Source of the DNA: Tatumella citrea
GTDB taxonomy: Bacteria > Pseudomonadota > Gammaproteobacteria > Enterobacterales > Enterobacteriaceae
DNA length: 64,000 bases
Reading direction: 5' to 3'
Assembly (NCBI RefSeq): GCF_002163585.1
Contig: NZ_CP015579.1
Span: 3,658,001-3,722,000 of the forward strand
In this document: in pieces, positions 1 to 9,911 of the stretch
How the letters are laid out: each line of letters opens with the position of its first letter
How positions within the stretch are numbered: position 1 is the first letter of the stretch
The notes under the pieces: generated by a model
Database searches by the model: none
What the model was told of the DNA's origin: nothing
Seen by the model: the letters and a program-made list of their open reading frames with translations, nothing else
Position numbers and translations under genes: made by a program

Positions 1-47
1 TGCATCGCCCTGGTGCTAATACTCATCATGATTTATCTGTGCATCTT

Positions 48-66
48 TTGCATAAGTGTTATGCAA
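48..66. promoter_or_regulatory. LysR-type dyad upstream of the YdcZ-like pair
   Basis: The sequence reads TTGCATAA-GTG-TTATGCAA, a perfect inverted repeat with 8-bp arms and a 3-bp spacer, 72 bases before the start of the first membrane protein gene. This size and interrupted symmetry fit a LysR-type (T-N11-A) operator. A divergently transcribed regulator could lie just beyond the left edge of the window. The symmetry is seen directly; the regulator is inferred. Confidence 0.5.
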
Positions 67-137
67 TCTTCCCTCTTTTTAGAAAACTGCTCAAATCTTA
101 TTATTGGTTTTTTCTTTATTTTCGGAAGTTAAAAATC

Positions 138-575
138 ATGAAATTAGCCGCAATCCTGCTGGTAATACTGGCCGGGATGGGACTCTCCGTTGAAGCCGGT
201 ATCCTTGGACCACTGGGGGAACGTGTAGGGCATTACTGGGCAAGCCTGAGCTTGTTCGGTGTTGAAGCCGCCTTAACCTGGATACTGATGCTGTTTTGGG
301 GGCCAAGAAATCCTCAACCCTTTCTTACCTCCCCGGGCTGGCAACTGACCGGGGGTATCTGGGGGCCGATGTACGTCATTATTCTGACCGTCGCAACCCC
401 GGTGATTGGAATCACTCTGTTGATGACAGGAGTCTTGGCCGGACAGGTCAGTAAAAGCCTGCTGATTGACCATTTTGGCTGGTTTGGTGCACCGCGCCGG
501 CCGGTGAATGGTAAAAGGCTGACAGCTCTGGTGTTTGTTGCTGCAGCCCTGATTTTAATTGCCGGAGGCAAATAA
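138..575 (+). CDS. YdcZ/DUF606-type small membrane transporter, first of a pair
   Basis: This 145-residue protein has four to five predicted hydrophobic segments and the pattern of the DMT-superfamily YdcZ (DUF606) proteins, including a WQLTGGIWGPMYV segment mirrored in its neighbour (WQLTGSFLGLAYV). Paired half-size DMT genes usually encode hetero-oligomeric inner-membrane carriers; the substrate is unknown. I chose the ATG at 138, because the longer upstream reading has no transporter-like residues. The next gene follows after 2 bases, so they are co-transcribed. A LysR-like dyad lies at 48-66. Confidence 0.75.
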   Translation: MKLAAILLVILAGMGLSVEAGILGPLGERVGHYWASLSLFGVEAALTWILMLFWGPRNPQPFLTSPGWQLTGGIWGPMYVIILTVATPVIGITLLMTGVLAGQVSKSLLIDHFGWFGAPRRPVNGKRLTALVFVAAALILIAGGK

Positions 576-577
576 CA

Positions 578-1054
578 ATGATTATTCTGATGGTGATACT
601 CGCCATTATTGGCGGTGCGTTGCTCAGTGTACAGGCAGCTGTTAACGGTAAGCTTGGGGCAACCCAGGGGGCTATCCGCACCACCTTTCTGACCTTTCTT
701 TGTGGCACTGCAGTCAGTGCGCTGCTGGTCATCTTTCTGGAACCGGCACACAGCATCACTCTGTTTGATGTCCCGAAATGGCAGCTAACCGGATCATTCC
801 TTGGCCTTGCCTATGTACTGACCATGGTTTTTGCTGTGCAGCGTATCGGCACTGCCGTGGCTACCGTGGCAGTGATTCTTGGACAACTGGCGATGTCGAT
901 GATGATTGACAGCTTTGGCTGGCTGGGCAACCACGCCATTCCTCTGTCGTGGAATCGCATCCTGGCTGCGGTGTGTCTGGTGATTGCGCTCTGGTTTATC
1001 TATAGCGGGAATAAATCTGCATCTCAGGCCAGCCAGAAAAAACGTGCCGGATAA
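578..1054 (+). CDS. YdcZ/DUF606-type small membrane transporter, second of a pair
   Basis: This 158-residue inner-membrane protein is homologous to the preceding gene: both have an N-terminal helix beginning near Gly-Leu-Ser-Val-Glu/Gln-Ala, a WQLTG motif and a terminal helix. It contains about five transmembrane segments and ends in a basic tail. Tandem DUF606 genes are common in proteobacteria and are thought to work as a pair. It starts 2 bases after the stop of the first gene. No substrate can be assigned from sequence. Confidence 0.75.
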   Translation: MIILMVILAIIGGALLSVQAAVNGKLGATQGAIRTTFLTFLCGTAVSALLVIFLEPAHSITLFDVPKWQLTGSFLGLAYVLTMVFAVQRIGTAVATVAVILGQLAMSMMIDSFGWLGNHAIPLSWNRILAAVCLVIALWFIYSGNKSASQASQKKRAG

Positions 1055-1152
1055 TCCTACATGGCCTTGTTCTGAACACCGGGTTCAGGATAAGGCTCCG
1101 CACAGCCGGTAGTGATGGTCGCGCATAATTGTTCGGACGAAACGCAGAAACG

Positions 1153-1179
1153 AAAAAAGGACCCGAAGGGTCCTTTTTT
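1153..1179. terminator. Bidirectional terminator between YdcZ-like pair and tRNA-Gly genes
   Basis: AAAAAAGGACCC-GAA-GGGTCCTTTTTT forms a perfect hairpin with A- and T-runs on either side, so it can terminate the rightward transporter pair and the leftward tRNA-Gly transcript. Confidence 0.8.
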
Positions 1180-1221
1180 CTGTGAAACACAGAGGCAATT
1201 GTCATTCTGTATCTCTGAATC

Positions 1222-1297
<76 letters not shown>

Positions 1298-1337
1298 AGG
1301 GTGGTGCTTTTTACATCTGTAACTTTACATCTTAATC

Positions 1338-1413
<76 letters not shown>

Positions 1414-1562
1414 GCCGGCAACGTATAAATTTCTTCATCGTTACGGGGTGCGAATTATACGAGAATAATTTCCCGGCGCAAGCCCCGCAGATGATATTTT
1501 TCCTGCTTTTATGCTGACTGCTGCTTTAATCGGCAGGTTGCTGACAGATTAGACAATTTAGC

Positions 1563-2111
1563 TTAAAGCTTAAGGAAATTTTCGCGGTAGTAACGCAGTT
1601 CCGCCACTGATTCACGAATATCGTCCAGCGCCTGGTGGGTACCGGCTTTTTTAAAGCCAGGTAAAATCTCCGGCTTCCAGCGACGAGCCAGCTCTTTCAG
1701 AGTACTGACATCCAGGGCCCGATAATGGAACCAGGCTTCCAGCTCTGGCATATATTTATATAAAAAGCGCCGGTCCTGACCGATACTGTTGCCGCAGATA
1801 GGTGAGGCATTAGCCGGAACCCATTGTTTTAAAAATTCCAGGGTCGCCAACTCAGCAGCACGGTCGTCATATTCGCTACGTTTCACCCTGTCTACCAGAC
1901 CGCTGCCGGTATGAGTTCGGACATTCCAGTCATCCATCAGAGCCAGTTGCGCATCTGACTGATGAACGGCAATCACCGGCCCTTCTGCCAGAATATTCAG
2001 GTCAGCATCGGTGACCAGAGTGGCAATTTCAATGATTCGATCCTGCTCCGGCTCCAGGCCGGTCATTTCAAGGTCGATCCAAATCAGGTTATTTTCACTT
2101 GCTGTGGACAT
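1563..2111 (-). CDS. orn: Oligoribonuclease
   Basis: Orn is the 3'-5' exoribonuclease that degrades 2-5 nt RNAs, including pGpG from c-di-GMP breakdown, to mononucleotides in the cytoplasm. The 182-residue protein is full length and shows the DEDDh exonuclease residues: the Asp and Glu in [10 protein letters not shown] near residue 12, a central Asp after EFLKQW, and the [10 protein letters not shown] block with His and Asp near the C terminus. It is divergent from rsgA and upstream of the tRNA-Gly pair, the same order as in E. coli. Confidence 0.97.
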   Translation of the reverse strand: MSTASENNLIWIDLEMTGLEPEQDRIIEIATLVTDADLNILAEGPVIAVHQSDAQLALMDDWNVRTHTGSGLVDRVKRSEYDDRAAELATLEFLKQWVPANASPICGNSIGQDRRFLYKYMPELEAWFHYRALDVSTLKELARRWKPEILPGFKKAGTHQALDDIRESVAELRYYRENFLKL

Positions 2112-2214
2112 GAGTATTTCTCGCCGTTGCTAAAATCGTCTATTGAACACTATTAATGGTATCATAGCCGTTTTGCATCGTCGGGTCGAAGTCCGGCAAG
2201 TCATGAGAGGGTGT

Positions 2215-3267
2215 GTGAGCAAAAATAAACTGTCAAAAGGTCAGCAACGCCGTGTCAATGCTAACCATCAGCGGCGTCTGAAACCACGGGTTGAGAAAGC
2301 CGAGCCGGATGACAGCCTGTTTGGCGAACCGCAGGAAGGTGTTGTTATAAGCCGCCTGGGAATGCATGCCGATGTGGAAGACAGCGAAGGACAGACTCTG
2401 CGCTGTAATATCCGCCGTACGATCCGTTCACTGGTTACCGGTGACCGCGTGGTCTGGCGTGCACCGAAGAGCGGTACCGGCAAAGGTATTGTTGAAGCGG
2501 TGCATGAGCGAACCTCGGAGCTCAACCGGCCTGACTATTATGATGGTCTGAAACCAGTAGCTGCGAATATTGATCAGATTGTTATCGTTTCGGCGATATT
2601 GCCTGAACTGTCACTGAATATTATCGACCGTTATCTGGTAGCCTGTGAAACACTTGGCATTGCTCCGTTGCTGGTACTGAACAAAACCGATCTGCTGGAT
2701 GAAGAAGCCCGGCGGTTTGTGGACAGACAGATGGATATCTATCGCCAGATTGGCTACCCGGTACTGATGGTATCCAGCCACAGCCAACTGGGTTTACAAC
2801 CCCTTGAGCAAGCACTCACTGACCGGATAAGCATTTTTGCCGGCCAGTCCGGTGTAGGAAAATCAAGTCTGCTGAACACGCTGCTGGGGCTAACTGTCGA
2901 GAGTAAGAATGAAATTCTGACTAACGATGTTTCTGATAACTCCGGCCTGGGGCAACATACCACCACGGCAGCACGCCTTTACCATTTTCCAAAAGGCGGA
3001 GATGTTATCGATTCTCCGGGAGTACGTGAATTTGGCCTGTGGCATCTTGAGCCTGAACAAATCACCCGGGGTTTTGTCGAATTTAGCGACTATCTCGGCC
3101 TCTGCAAATTCCGCGACTGCAAACATGGCACAGACCCGGGATGTGCTATCCGCCAGGCGGTGGAGGAAGGGAAAATCAGTGATATTCGTTTCGACAGTTA
3201 TCACCGGATTCTGGAAAGTATGGCTGCAGTTAAAGTCAGAAAAAATTTCTCTGTCAGTGAGGACTAA
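2215..3267 (+). CDS. rsgA: Small ribosomal subunit biogenesis GTPase RsgA
   Basis: RsgA binds the maturing 30S subunit and hydrolyses GTP to release RbfA late in assembly. The 350-residue protein has an N-terminal OB fold and a circularly permuted GTPase domain in the order NKTD (near 156), P-loop GQSGVGKSS (near 210), DSPGV, followed by a Cys/His zinc site [15 protein letters not shown] near 296-310. I selected the GTG at 2215 ([11 protein letters not shown]), preceded by GAGAGG; it gives exactly the E. coli length, whereas an upstream in-frame ATG at 2143 adds 24 unrelated residues. Confidence 0.97.
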   Translation: MSKNKLSKGQQRRVNANHQRRLKPRVEKAEPDDSLFGEPQEGVVISRLGMHADVEDSEGQTLRCNIRRTIRSLVTGDRVVWRAPKSGTGKGIVEAVHERTSELNRPDYYDGLKPVAANIDQIVIVSAILPELSLNIIDRYLVACETLGIAPLLVLNKTDLLDEEARRFVDRQMDIYRQIGYPVLMVSSHSQLGLQPLEQALTDRISIFAGQSGVGKSSLLNTLLGLTVESKNEILTNDVSDNSGLGQHTTTAARLYHFPKGGDVIDSPGVREFGLWHLEPEQITRGFVEFSDYLGLCKFRDCKHGTDPGCAIRQAVEEGKISDIRFDSYHRILESMAAVKVRKNFSVSED

Positions 3268-3354
3268 CTGACATAACGGCGGGTTCGCCAACGCACTCAG
3301 GCATCACTTTGTTGCGCCTGTTTATTTTAACTTTGTGATTACGCAGGAGGCAAA

Positions 3355-4251
3355 ATGCTGGACCGTATCAAATTAGGCATCAATGCAATTTTACCCAAAA
3401 AACATTTAACCGAACTGGCCGGATGGGCGGCTAGTCGTCGTGGTGGCTGGCTGACCCGCGCCGTGATCGATCTGTTTGTCTGGTACTACAAAGTCGATAT
3501 GTCTGAAGCTTTGCAAAAAAGCACCACTGCCTACCCGACGTTTAACGATTTTTTCGTTCGTCCGCTGAAAGAAGATGCCAGGCCTATCGATCAGAACCCT
3601 AACCACCTGATCCAACCGGCTGATGGTGCTGTCAGCCAGGCAGGCCGTATTGAAAATGACCAGATTTTCCAGGCCAAAGGTCATTACTATTCACTGGAAG
3701 CTCTGTTGGCAGGCAATGACCAACGGGCAGAAGCATTCCGTGACGGACAGTTTATTACCACTTACCTTGCTCCGCGTGATTATCACCGCGTGCATATGCC
3801 GTGTAACGGGATTTTACGTGAGATGGTCTATGTCCCGGGCGATCTCTATTCCGTGAATCCCCTGACGGCACGCAATATCCCTAATCTGTTTGCCCGTAAT
3901 GAACGTGTAATCTGCTATTTCGATACTGATTTTGGCCCGATGGCACAGATTCTGGTGGGAGCGACCATTGTCGGGAGTATCGAAACCGTGTGGGCGGGCA
4001 CTATCACGCCACCTCGTGAAGGTGTGATTAAACGCTGGCACTATCCGGACGCCGATGCAGAAGGCGCTGTCGTATTGCTGAAAGGTGCCGAAATGGGACG
4101 TTTCAAACTCGGTTCCACGGTGATCAATCTGTTTGCCCGCAACAAAGTCATTTTCAGCGAGTCTCTGGAATCGGAATCGAAAACACGCCTCGGCCAGCCG
4201 TTGGCAACTCCGTTCACTACGGACAGTGATGACAGTTCAGTAGCAGGCTAA
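3355..4251 (+). CDS. psd: Phosphatidylserine decarboxylase proenzyme
   Basis: Psd converts phosphatidylserine to phosphatidylethanolamine at the inner membrane. The 298-residue proenzyme carries the LGST self-cleavage motif at about residues 252-255 ([11 protein letters not shown]), where cleavage before Ser forms the pyruvoyl group on the small alpha subunit. The catalytic [11 protein letters not shown] block and HYYSLE segment are intact. A good Shine-Dalgarno (GGAGG) precedes the ATG. mscM begins 16 bases downstream, so the two form the conserved psd-mscM operon. Confidence 0.97.
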   Translation: MLDRIKLGINAILPKKHLTELAGWAASRRGGWLTRAVIDLFVWYYKVDMSEALQKSTTAYPTFNDFFVRPLKEDARPIDQNPNHLIQPADGAVSQAGRIENDQIFQAKGHYYSLEALLAGNDQRAEAFRDGQFITTYLAPRDYHRVHMPCNGILREMVYVPGDLYSVNPLTARNIPNLFARNERVICYFDTDFGPMAQILVGATIVGSIETVWAGTITPPREGVIKRWHYPDADAEGAVVLLKGAEMGRFKLGSTVINLFARNKVIFSESLESESKTRLGQPLATPFTTDSDDSSVAG

Positions 4252-4267
4252 TCCGGAGAACGATACT

Positions 4268-7200
4268 GTGCGCTCGATAATGGTTTTACTGCTGGGCTTA
4301 ATGCTCAGCTTTTCACTGTGTGCGGCCACTGTACCGGACGCCACCCAGTTGAAACAGGCACTGGAAGAGGCAAAAAATACTAAAGCCAGTGCCGCACAAA
4401 CCGAGCAGATACAGTCGCTGCAGGCAGCCCTGGAATTTGTCGATCAGCGCACAGCATCTATTGATCAGGCCCGTCAGTATCAGTCGGTCATTGATAATTT
4501 TCCTAAATTATCTAAAGAACTCAGGCAGCAGATCGCTGCTGTCAGCGATACAGCAAAAACCGTTAACACTTCGCTGAACAGCAGTGACCTGGAACAGGAA
4601 ATCCTGCAGGCCAGCAGCCAGCAACTGGAAGAAGGCCGCCAGGCTCAGCAGGAACAGGACAGAGCACGTGAAATCAGTGACTCCCTGACCTTGTTACCAC
4701 AACAACAGACCGAAGCCCGGAGGGCACTGGCCGACAGTGACCGCCGTTTACAGGGGTTACAGACCCCGCCGACCGCCGTGGGCCAGGCTAAAATCTGGGC
4801 CAGGGAAACGGGCAATGCAGCCAATAAAGCCAGAGTCGATGAGCTGGAACTGGCTCAGTTATCTGCCAGTAACCGCCAGGAACTGGCACGTCTGCGGGCA
4901 GAACTGCACCAGAAAACCATGACGCAGCTGGATGCCTATTTGCAGGCGTTGCGTAATCAGCTGAATACTTTGCGCCAGCAGGAAGCACAGCAGGCACTGG
5001 AACGTACCGAGCAGTTGGCGGAAAACAGTGGTGAACTGCCACCTGGCATCAGTGATCAATTCAATATTAACCGTGATCTCTCCTCTGACCTGAATCAGCA
5101 GGCGCAACGTATGGATCTGGTGGCCTCCCAGCAACGCCTGGCCGCCAACCAGACACTGCAGGTACGTCAGGCACTCACCACCTTACGGGAACAGTCACAA
5201 TGGCTGGGGGAGTCTAACTTACTGGGTGAAGCGTTGCGGGCCCAGGTGGCCAGGTTACCGGAAGTTCCTAAATCTCAGCAGATTGACAGCGAGATGGGTG
5301 AATTACGGGTTCAGCGTTTGCACTACGAGGATTTACTTAACCGTCAGGCAAGTTTGCACTCACTGACCCAGGAAAACGGTGCAGCACTGACCAGCGACCA
5401 GACACGTATTCTGGATGCACAACTAAAAACACAGCGGGAATTGCTGAACTCACTGATTTCCGGCTGTGATTCTCTGATTCTCGAAATTACCAAACTGAAA
5501 GTTGCAAATACTCAACTTCAGGATGCATTAAACGAAGTTAAAGATGCTACTCACCGCTACCTGTTCTGGACAGCCGATGTCGGCCCAGTCACGCTGCACT
5601 ATCCGATTGAAGTCGCTCAGGATCTGTCACGGCTGATTTCGCTGGATACCTTTAGCCAGTTAGGTAAAGCCTTGATCATGATGTTTACCACTCGCGAATC
5701 TATTCTTCCGGTGATTGGTGCTTTGTTTCTGGTGGTCATCAGTATCAGTTCGCGACGCCACTACCGCGCATTTCTCGAACGTGCCGCATCAAAAGTTGGC
5801 AAGGTGACACTGGACAGCTTTAGCCTGACTGTCCGCACCGTTTTCTGGTCTATCCTGGTGGCGCTGCCACTGCCGGTACTGTGGGCAGCCCTGGGTTATG
5901 GTTTACAGCATGCCTGGCCCTATCCCATCGCTGTTGCGATCGGTGACGGGGTGACAGCCACGCTGCCAGTGTTGTGGGCTTTTATGATCAGTGCTGCGTT
6001 TGCCCGTAACCACGGATTGTTTATTACCCATTTTCGCTGGCCGCAGGCCAGTGTTGCCAGAGCAATGCGTTATTACTCGCTGACCGTCGGGGTTATCGTT
6101 CCACTGATCATGGTACTGATTACCTTTGATAACCTGGAGGATCGGCAATTTTCGGCTTCACTGGGCCGTCTGAGTTTTATCTGTATCTGTATTGCTCTGA
6201 CCGTTGTGACCAATGCCCTGAAACGTGCCGGGCTGCCACTCTATTTTGACCGGCAAGGCAACAGCGACAATATGACCAACACCCTGCTTTGGGATGTGAT
6301 GATGGCCATCCCACTGGTTGCCGCCCTTGCCTCCTGTGTCGGTTACCTGGCAACATCGCAGGCGTTGCTTGCACGGCTGGAAAGCTCACTGGCTATCTGG
6401 TTTGTACTGCTGGTCATTTATCATATTATTCGTCGCTGGATGTTGATTCAGCGCCGCAGAATTGAATTTGACCGTGCCCGGCAGAAGCGGGCCGATAAAC
6501 TGGCCAGTCGCGCCCGTAGTGGCGAAGAAGAAAAAGAACATCATTCGACCGGCGGCGAATCTTACGAGATTGATGAACCGGTAGTCGATCTGGATACCAT
6601 CAGCGCACAATCACTGCGCCTGGTACGTTCCCTGCTCACCCTGATAGCCCTGGTTTCATTGATCCTGCTGTGGTCTGAATTACATTCAGCCTTCGCTTTC
6701 CTCGAAAATATCCCTTTGTGGGATGTCTCTTCCTCACAAGGCGGTGAAAATATTCAGTCGGTCACCCTGGGAGCTGTTCTGATTGCCATTCTGGTGCTGA
6801 TTATCACCCTGCAGCTGGTAAGAAATATGCCGGCGCTGCTGGAGTTGGCGATACTGCAACACCTGAGCCTGACTCCTGGTACCGGTTATGCCATCACCAC
6901 GCTGACCAAATATGTACTGATGATCATCGGCGTGATGACCGGGTTCTCGATGCTGGGTATAGACTGGGCTAAGCTGCAATGGCTGGTCGCTGCTCTGGGT
7001 GTCGGGCTGGGATTCGGTTTACAGGAGATTTTTGCTAACTTTATTTCCGGCCTGATCATTCTGTTTGAAAAACCGATCCGTATCGGTGATACGGTCACCA
7101 TCCGCGACCTGACCGGTACTATTTCCCGGATAAACACCCGTGCGACAACCATTACCGACTGGGATCGCAAAGAAATTATTGTGCCGAACAGAGCCTTTAT

Positions 7201-7600
7201 CACCGAGCAGTTTGTTAACTGGTCACTGTCTGACGCAGTGACCCGTGTAGTGCTGACCATCCCGGCACCTGCTCATGTGAAAAGTGAACTGGTGACAAAG
7301 ATACTCAAGCAGGCCGCTGAGCGTTGCAGCTACGTACTGGACACCCCTGTCCCGGAAGCATTTCTGGTCGATTTACAACAAGGGATACAGCTGTTCGAAT
7401 TGCGTATTTACGCCGCAGAAATGGGGCACCGTATGCCATTGCGGCATGAACTTCATCAGCTGATTTTGCATGGCTTCGAGCAGAATGACATCGAAATGCC
7501 TTTCCCGCCTTTCCAGGTCAGAATGGAAAAAGTTGGCAGTGCGTCGCCAGCCAGCCAGGGAACACCAGCGACTAAAACCTATAAATCGGGTGGATTATAA
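4268..7600 (+). CDS. mscM: Miniconductance mechanosensitive channel MscM
   Basis: This is a large MscS-family channel (1110 residues; E. coli YjeP/MscM is nearly the same) that opens during hypo-osmotic shock. It has a signal peptide (residues 1-20), a long periplasmic Gln/Ala-rich helical region to about residue 480, about eleven membrane segments, and a C-terminal MscS pore/beta domain with the GLGFGLQEIFANFISGLIIL pore-helix block followed by FEKPIRIGD. A GTG start with GGAG upstream gives an N terminus (MRSIMVLLLG) equivalent to that of E. coli. Co-transcribed with psd. Confidence 0.95.
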   Translation: MRSIMVLLLGLMLSFSLCAATVPDATQLKQALEEAKNTKASAAQTEQIQSLQAALEFVDQRTASIDQARQYQSVIDNFPKLSKELRQQIAAVSDTAKTVNTSLNSSDLEQEILQASSQQLEEGRQAQQEQDRAREISDSLTLLPQQQTEARRALADSDRRLQGLQTPPTAVGQAKIWARETGNAANKARVDELELAQLSASNRQELARLRAELHQKTMTQLDAYLQALRNQLNTLRQQEAQQALERTEQLAENSGELPPGISDQFNINRDLSSDLNQQAQRMDLVASQQRLAANQTLQVRQALTTLREQSQWLGESNLLGEALRAQVARLPEVPKSQQIDSEMGELRVQRLHYEDLLNRQASLHSLTQENGAALTSDQTRILDAQLKTQRELLNSLISGCDSLILEITKLKVANTQLQDALNEVKDATHRYLFWTADVGPVTLHYPIEVAQDLSRLISLDTFSQLGKALIMMFTTRESILPVIGALFLVVISISSRRHYRAFLERAASKVGKVTLDSFSLTVRTVFWSILVALPLPVLWAALGYGLQHAWPYPIAVAIGDGVTATLPVLWAFMISAAFARNHGLFITHFRWPQASVARAMRYYSLTVGVIVPLIMVLITFDNLEDRQFSASLGRLSFICICIALTVVTNALKRAGLPLYFDRQGNSDNMTNTLLWDVMMAIPLVAALASCVGYLATSQALLARLESSLAIWFVLLVIYHIIRRWMLIQRRRIEFDRARQKRADKLASRARSGEEEKEHHSTGGESYEIDEPVVDLDTISAQSLRLVRSLLTLIALVSLILLWSELHSAFAFLENIPLWDVSSSQGGENIQSVTLGAVLIAILVLIITLQLVRNMPALLELAILQHLSLTPGTGYAITTLTKYVLMIIGVMTGFSMLGIDWAKLQWLVAALGVGLGFGLQEIFANFISGLIILFEKPIRIGDTVTIRDLTGTISRINTRATTITDWDRKEIIVPNRAFITEQFVNWSLSDAVTRVVLTIPAPAHVKSELVTKILKQAAERCSYVLDTPVPEAFLVDLQQGIQLFELRIYAAEMGHRMPLRHELHQLILHGFEQNDIEMPFPPFQVRMEKVGSASPASQGTPATKTYKSGGL

Positions 7601-7633
7601 CGGTTAACCATCAGAGACAGGTTAGAAGCAGAA

Positions 7634-7655
7634 GGCCCTGCCGGATGGCAGGGCC
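7634..7655. terminator. Hairpin between convergent mscM and epmA
   Basis: GGCCCTGCC-GGAT-GGCAGGGCC is a perfect 9-bp stem with a tetraloop between two converging genes. The T-run is weak on both sides, so termination may be only partly intrinsic. Confidence 0.65.
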
Positions 7656-7662
7656 CGAATAA

Positions 7663-8640
7663 TCAGCAACGATCTACCGGAAAGGCAATAACTTCACTCA
7701 GTGATTCCGCTTTCAGAGCCAGCATAATCAACCGGTCAACACCCAGCGCGACTCCTGAGCAATCAGGCAATCCGTGTTCCAGTGCGTCCAGCAAAAACTG
7801 GTCAATCGGCTGCTGTGGCAGCCCTTTCTCCGCACGACGCCGGTTATCCTGCATAAAGCGCTGGCGTTGTTCACGGGCATCCGTCAGTTCACGAAAACCA
7901 TTCGCCAGCTCAATACCTTTGTAATAGACCTCAAACCGCTCAGCAACACGATGATCTTCGGTACTGATTTCGGCCAGTGATGCCTGAGATGCAGGGAAAT
8001 GATAGACGAATGCCGGTTTATCCTGGCCAATGTTCGGTTCTACCCCAAGCATAAATAACAGCTGCAAAATGGTATCGCGATCATCTTCTGCGGCAGCCAG
8101 ATCACCCACCCCCAGTGTTTCAGCAACCGCTACTAACGCTTCTTTTTCAGCAGACAGCGGATCGATATTCAGGCAACGAATAAAAGCCTGCTGATAGGAA
8201 AGCGTTTCTGCGCTGTCGCACTCAAGGATCTGTTGCAACAGATCATCCACTTCATTCATCAGCCGGTACATATCGTAATGTGGCCGGTACCACTCCAGCA
8301 TGGTGAATTCAGGGTTATGGTGACGCCCGGCTTCCTCATTACGGAAACTGCGGTTCATCTGATAAATCGGGCCGCTGCCAGCGGCTAACAGGCGCTTCAT
8401 ATGATATTCAGGGCTGGTCATCAGCCATAAATCCAGCCCCTGTGAGGCACCAGGGCCGACAAAACGGGTTTGGAAAGGTACCAGATGAATATCGGTAACC
8501 GTAGCCTGGCTCATTGCCGGAGTATCAACTTCGAGGACACCGCGATCTGCGAAAAAACGTCGGATATCCGCTAAAATAGCCGCACGTTTAAGTAGATTAG
8601 CAACAGGGGCACTGGGTTGCCAGGTTGCGGTTTCGTTCAT
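7663..8640 (-). CDS. epmA: Elongation factor P--(R)-beta-lysine ligase EpmA
   Basis: EpmA (PoxA/GenX/YjeA) is a truncated class II lysyl-tRNA-synthetase-like enzyme that activates (R)-beta-lysine with ATP and attaches it to Lys34 of EF-P. The 325-residue product has class II motif 2 ([20 protein letters not shown]) and motif 3 ([12 protein letters not shown]) and lacks the anticodon-binding domain, as expected. The start is placed at 8640 ([10 protein letters not shown]), which aligns with E. coli; an upstream in-frame codon adds 36 unrelated residues. Its partners efp and epmB are nearby. Confidence 0.96.
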   Translation of the reverse strand: MNETATWQPSAPVANLLKRAAILADIRRFFADRGVLEVDTPAMSQATVTDIHLVPFQTRFVGPGASQGLDLWLMTSPEYHMKRLLAAGSGPIYQMNRSFRNEEAGRHHNPEFTMLEWYRPHYDMYRLMNEVDDLLQQILECDSAETLSYQQAFIRCLNIDPLSAEKEALVAVAETLGVGDLAAAEDDRDTILQLLFMLGVEPNIGQDKPAFVYHFPASQASLAEISTEDHRVAERFEVYYKGIELANGFRELTDAREQRQRFMQDNRRRAEKGLPQQPIDQFLLDALEHGLPDCSGVALGVDRLIMLALKAESLSEVIAFPVDRC

Positions 8641-8875
8641 GTCTGGGACTCCGGATCTCACAAAAGTGAGGAAGTCTACATGCAACTTAACCGACAAACA
8701 ATGGCGGTCTGACGGGGTGTGGTGTTCTGTGGCTGGCCGCAGTCTCACCGCTATCGGCTACCAGGCAGTGGCTACAGATGGTTAAGTTACTCAGAAGAAA
8801 AGAAAACCCGCGGGGGAAACTGTCAGAAGAGGGGCCGGCAGCGCCGTCCCCGTAACACAGAAAGAATATTGCGCT

Positions 8876-9010
8876 TTACTGGGCTGTGCGTTGAATAGCC
8901 TTCCCTCCGGCTTCAACATCTTCGCCGACACCCCGGGTGGTATTACAAGCCGTCAGAACCGAAGAAAGCAGAATTACAGAAACCAGAGCCAACACGCCTT
9001 TAGCAATCAT
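8876..9010 (-). CDS. ecnB: Entericidin B-like lipoprotein (44 aa)
   Basis: A 44-residue small lipoprotein: a short basic N terminus, a hydrophobic signal, the lipobox LTAC with Cys22, then [18 protein letters not shown], which is the entericidin core. Entericidin B is a membrane-active bacteriolytic lipoprotein expressed in stationary phase in E. coli. GGGAG precedes the ATG. It lies downstream of ecnA and efp, in the same order as in E. coli. Confidence 0.9.
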   Translation of the reverse strand: MIAKGVLALVSVILLSSVLTACNTTRGVGEDVEAGGKAIQRTAQ

Positions 9011-9120
9011 ATAAACTCCCTCATGACAGAAATGACAACAAAATGACCAGCAACTAAAGCATAGCTGCTATTTGGAAATTTGTGAGTCAACTAAATGAGG
9101 TAGTTCACAAAATTTATTTT

Positions 9121-9252
9121 TCAGTTCGCTGCTTTGGCGATGGCATTGCCGAGGTGGGAAACATCTTCGCCGAAACCATGAAAAGTATTGCATCCGTTCA
9201 GTGCTGATGTCAGTAAACAGAGCATCAGTAGCTTCCAGATTCGCTGTTTCAT
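9121..9252 (-). CDS. ecnA: Entericidin A-like lipoprotein (43 aa)
   Basis: A 43-residue lipoprotein with signal sequence, lipobox LNGC (Cys21), and the entericidin motif NTFHGFGEDVSHLGNAIAKAA. In E. coli EcnA is the antidote that counters EcnB. I take the start at 9252 (MKQRIWKLLML); a longer in-frame reading that overlaps efp antisense-free spacer and efp codons is not supported. It sits 52 bases after efp and 110 bases before ecnB. Confidence 0.9.
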   Translation of the reverse strand: MKQRIWKLLMLCLLTSALNGCNTFHGFGEDVSHLGNAIAKAAN

Positions 9253-9304
9253 TGTGTTTTCAATCCGTGATTCAGGCGCATCACAGGGATGCGCCTGATA
9301 AAAC

Positions 9305-9871
9305 TTATTTAACGCGGGAAACGTACTCGCCGGAACGGGTGTCAACTTTAATGACTTCGCCGATCTGTACGAAAAGTGGCACTTTAACCACTGCACCGGT
9401 AGACAGAGTTGCAGGCTTACCACCTGTACCAGCTGTATCACCTTTCAGGCCCGGATCAGTTTCGATAACTTCCGCTTCGATAAAGTTAGGCGGGTTAATG
9501 GTGATTGGATTACCGTTCCACAGCGTAACGATACATTCCGCCTGATCCTGTAACCACTTACCGTTTTCACCAACAGCTTTCTCATCAGCAGCCAGCTGTT
9601 CAAAGGTGCTGTTGTTCATGAAGTGCCAGAATTCACCGTCGTTGTACAGGTAAGTCAGAGTAACATCGACAACATCTGCACCTTCTGCGGTGTCGGTAGA
9701 CTTAAATGTTTTTTCAATCAGTTTACCGGTCAGCAGACGGCGCATTTTTACACGAGCAAACGCCTGGCCTTTACCTGGTTTAACAAACTCACTCGCTTCG
9801 ATGGCATAAGGTTCGCCATCAAACATAATTTTAAGACCGTTACGAAAATCGTTGCTAGAATATGTTGCCAT
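9305..9871 (-). CDS. efp: Elongation factor P
   Basis: EF-P relieves ribosome stalling at polyproline stretches by binding next to the P-site tRNA. The 188-residue protein is full length with KOW-like domain I and two OB domains; the modified lysine is visible as Lys34 in VKPGKGQAF, the target of EpmA/EpmB. The signature near the C terminus ([14 protein letters not shown]) is intact. The start at 9871 ([10 protein letters not shown]) is the family start. It is divergent from epmB with 40 bases between starts. Confidence 0.98.
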   Translation of the reverse strand: MATYSSNDFRNGLKIMFDGEPYAIEASEFVKPGKGQAFARVKMRRLLTGKLIEKTFKSTDTAEGADVVDVTLTYLYNDGEFWHFMNNSTFEQLAADEKAVGENGKWLQDQAECIVTLWNGNPITINPPNFIEAEVIETDPGLKGDTAGTGGKPATLSTGAVVKVPLFVQIGEVIKVDTRSGEYVSRVK

Positions 9872-9911
9872 GAAGGCCCTCGACATATGGATACTGGACT
9901 AAGCCAAAAAA

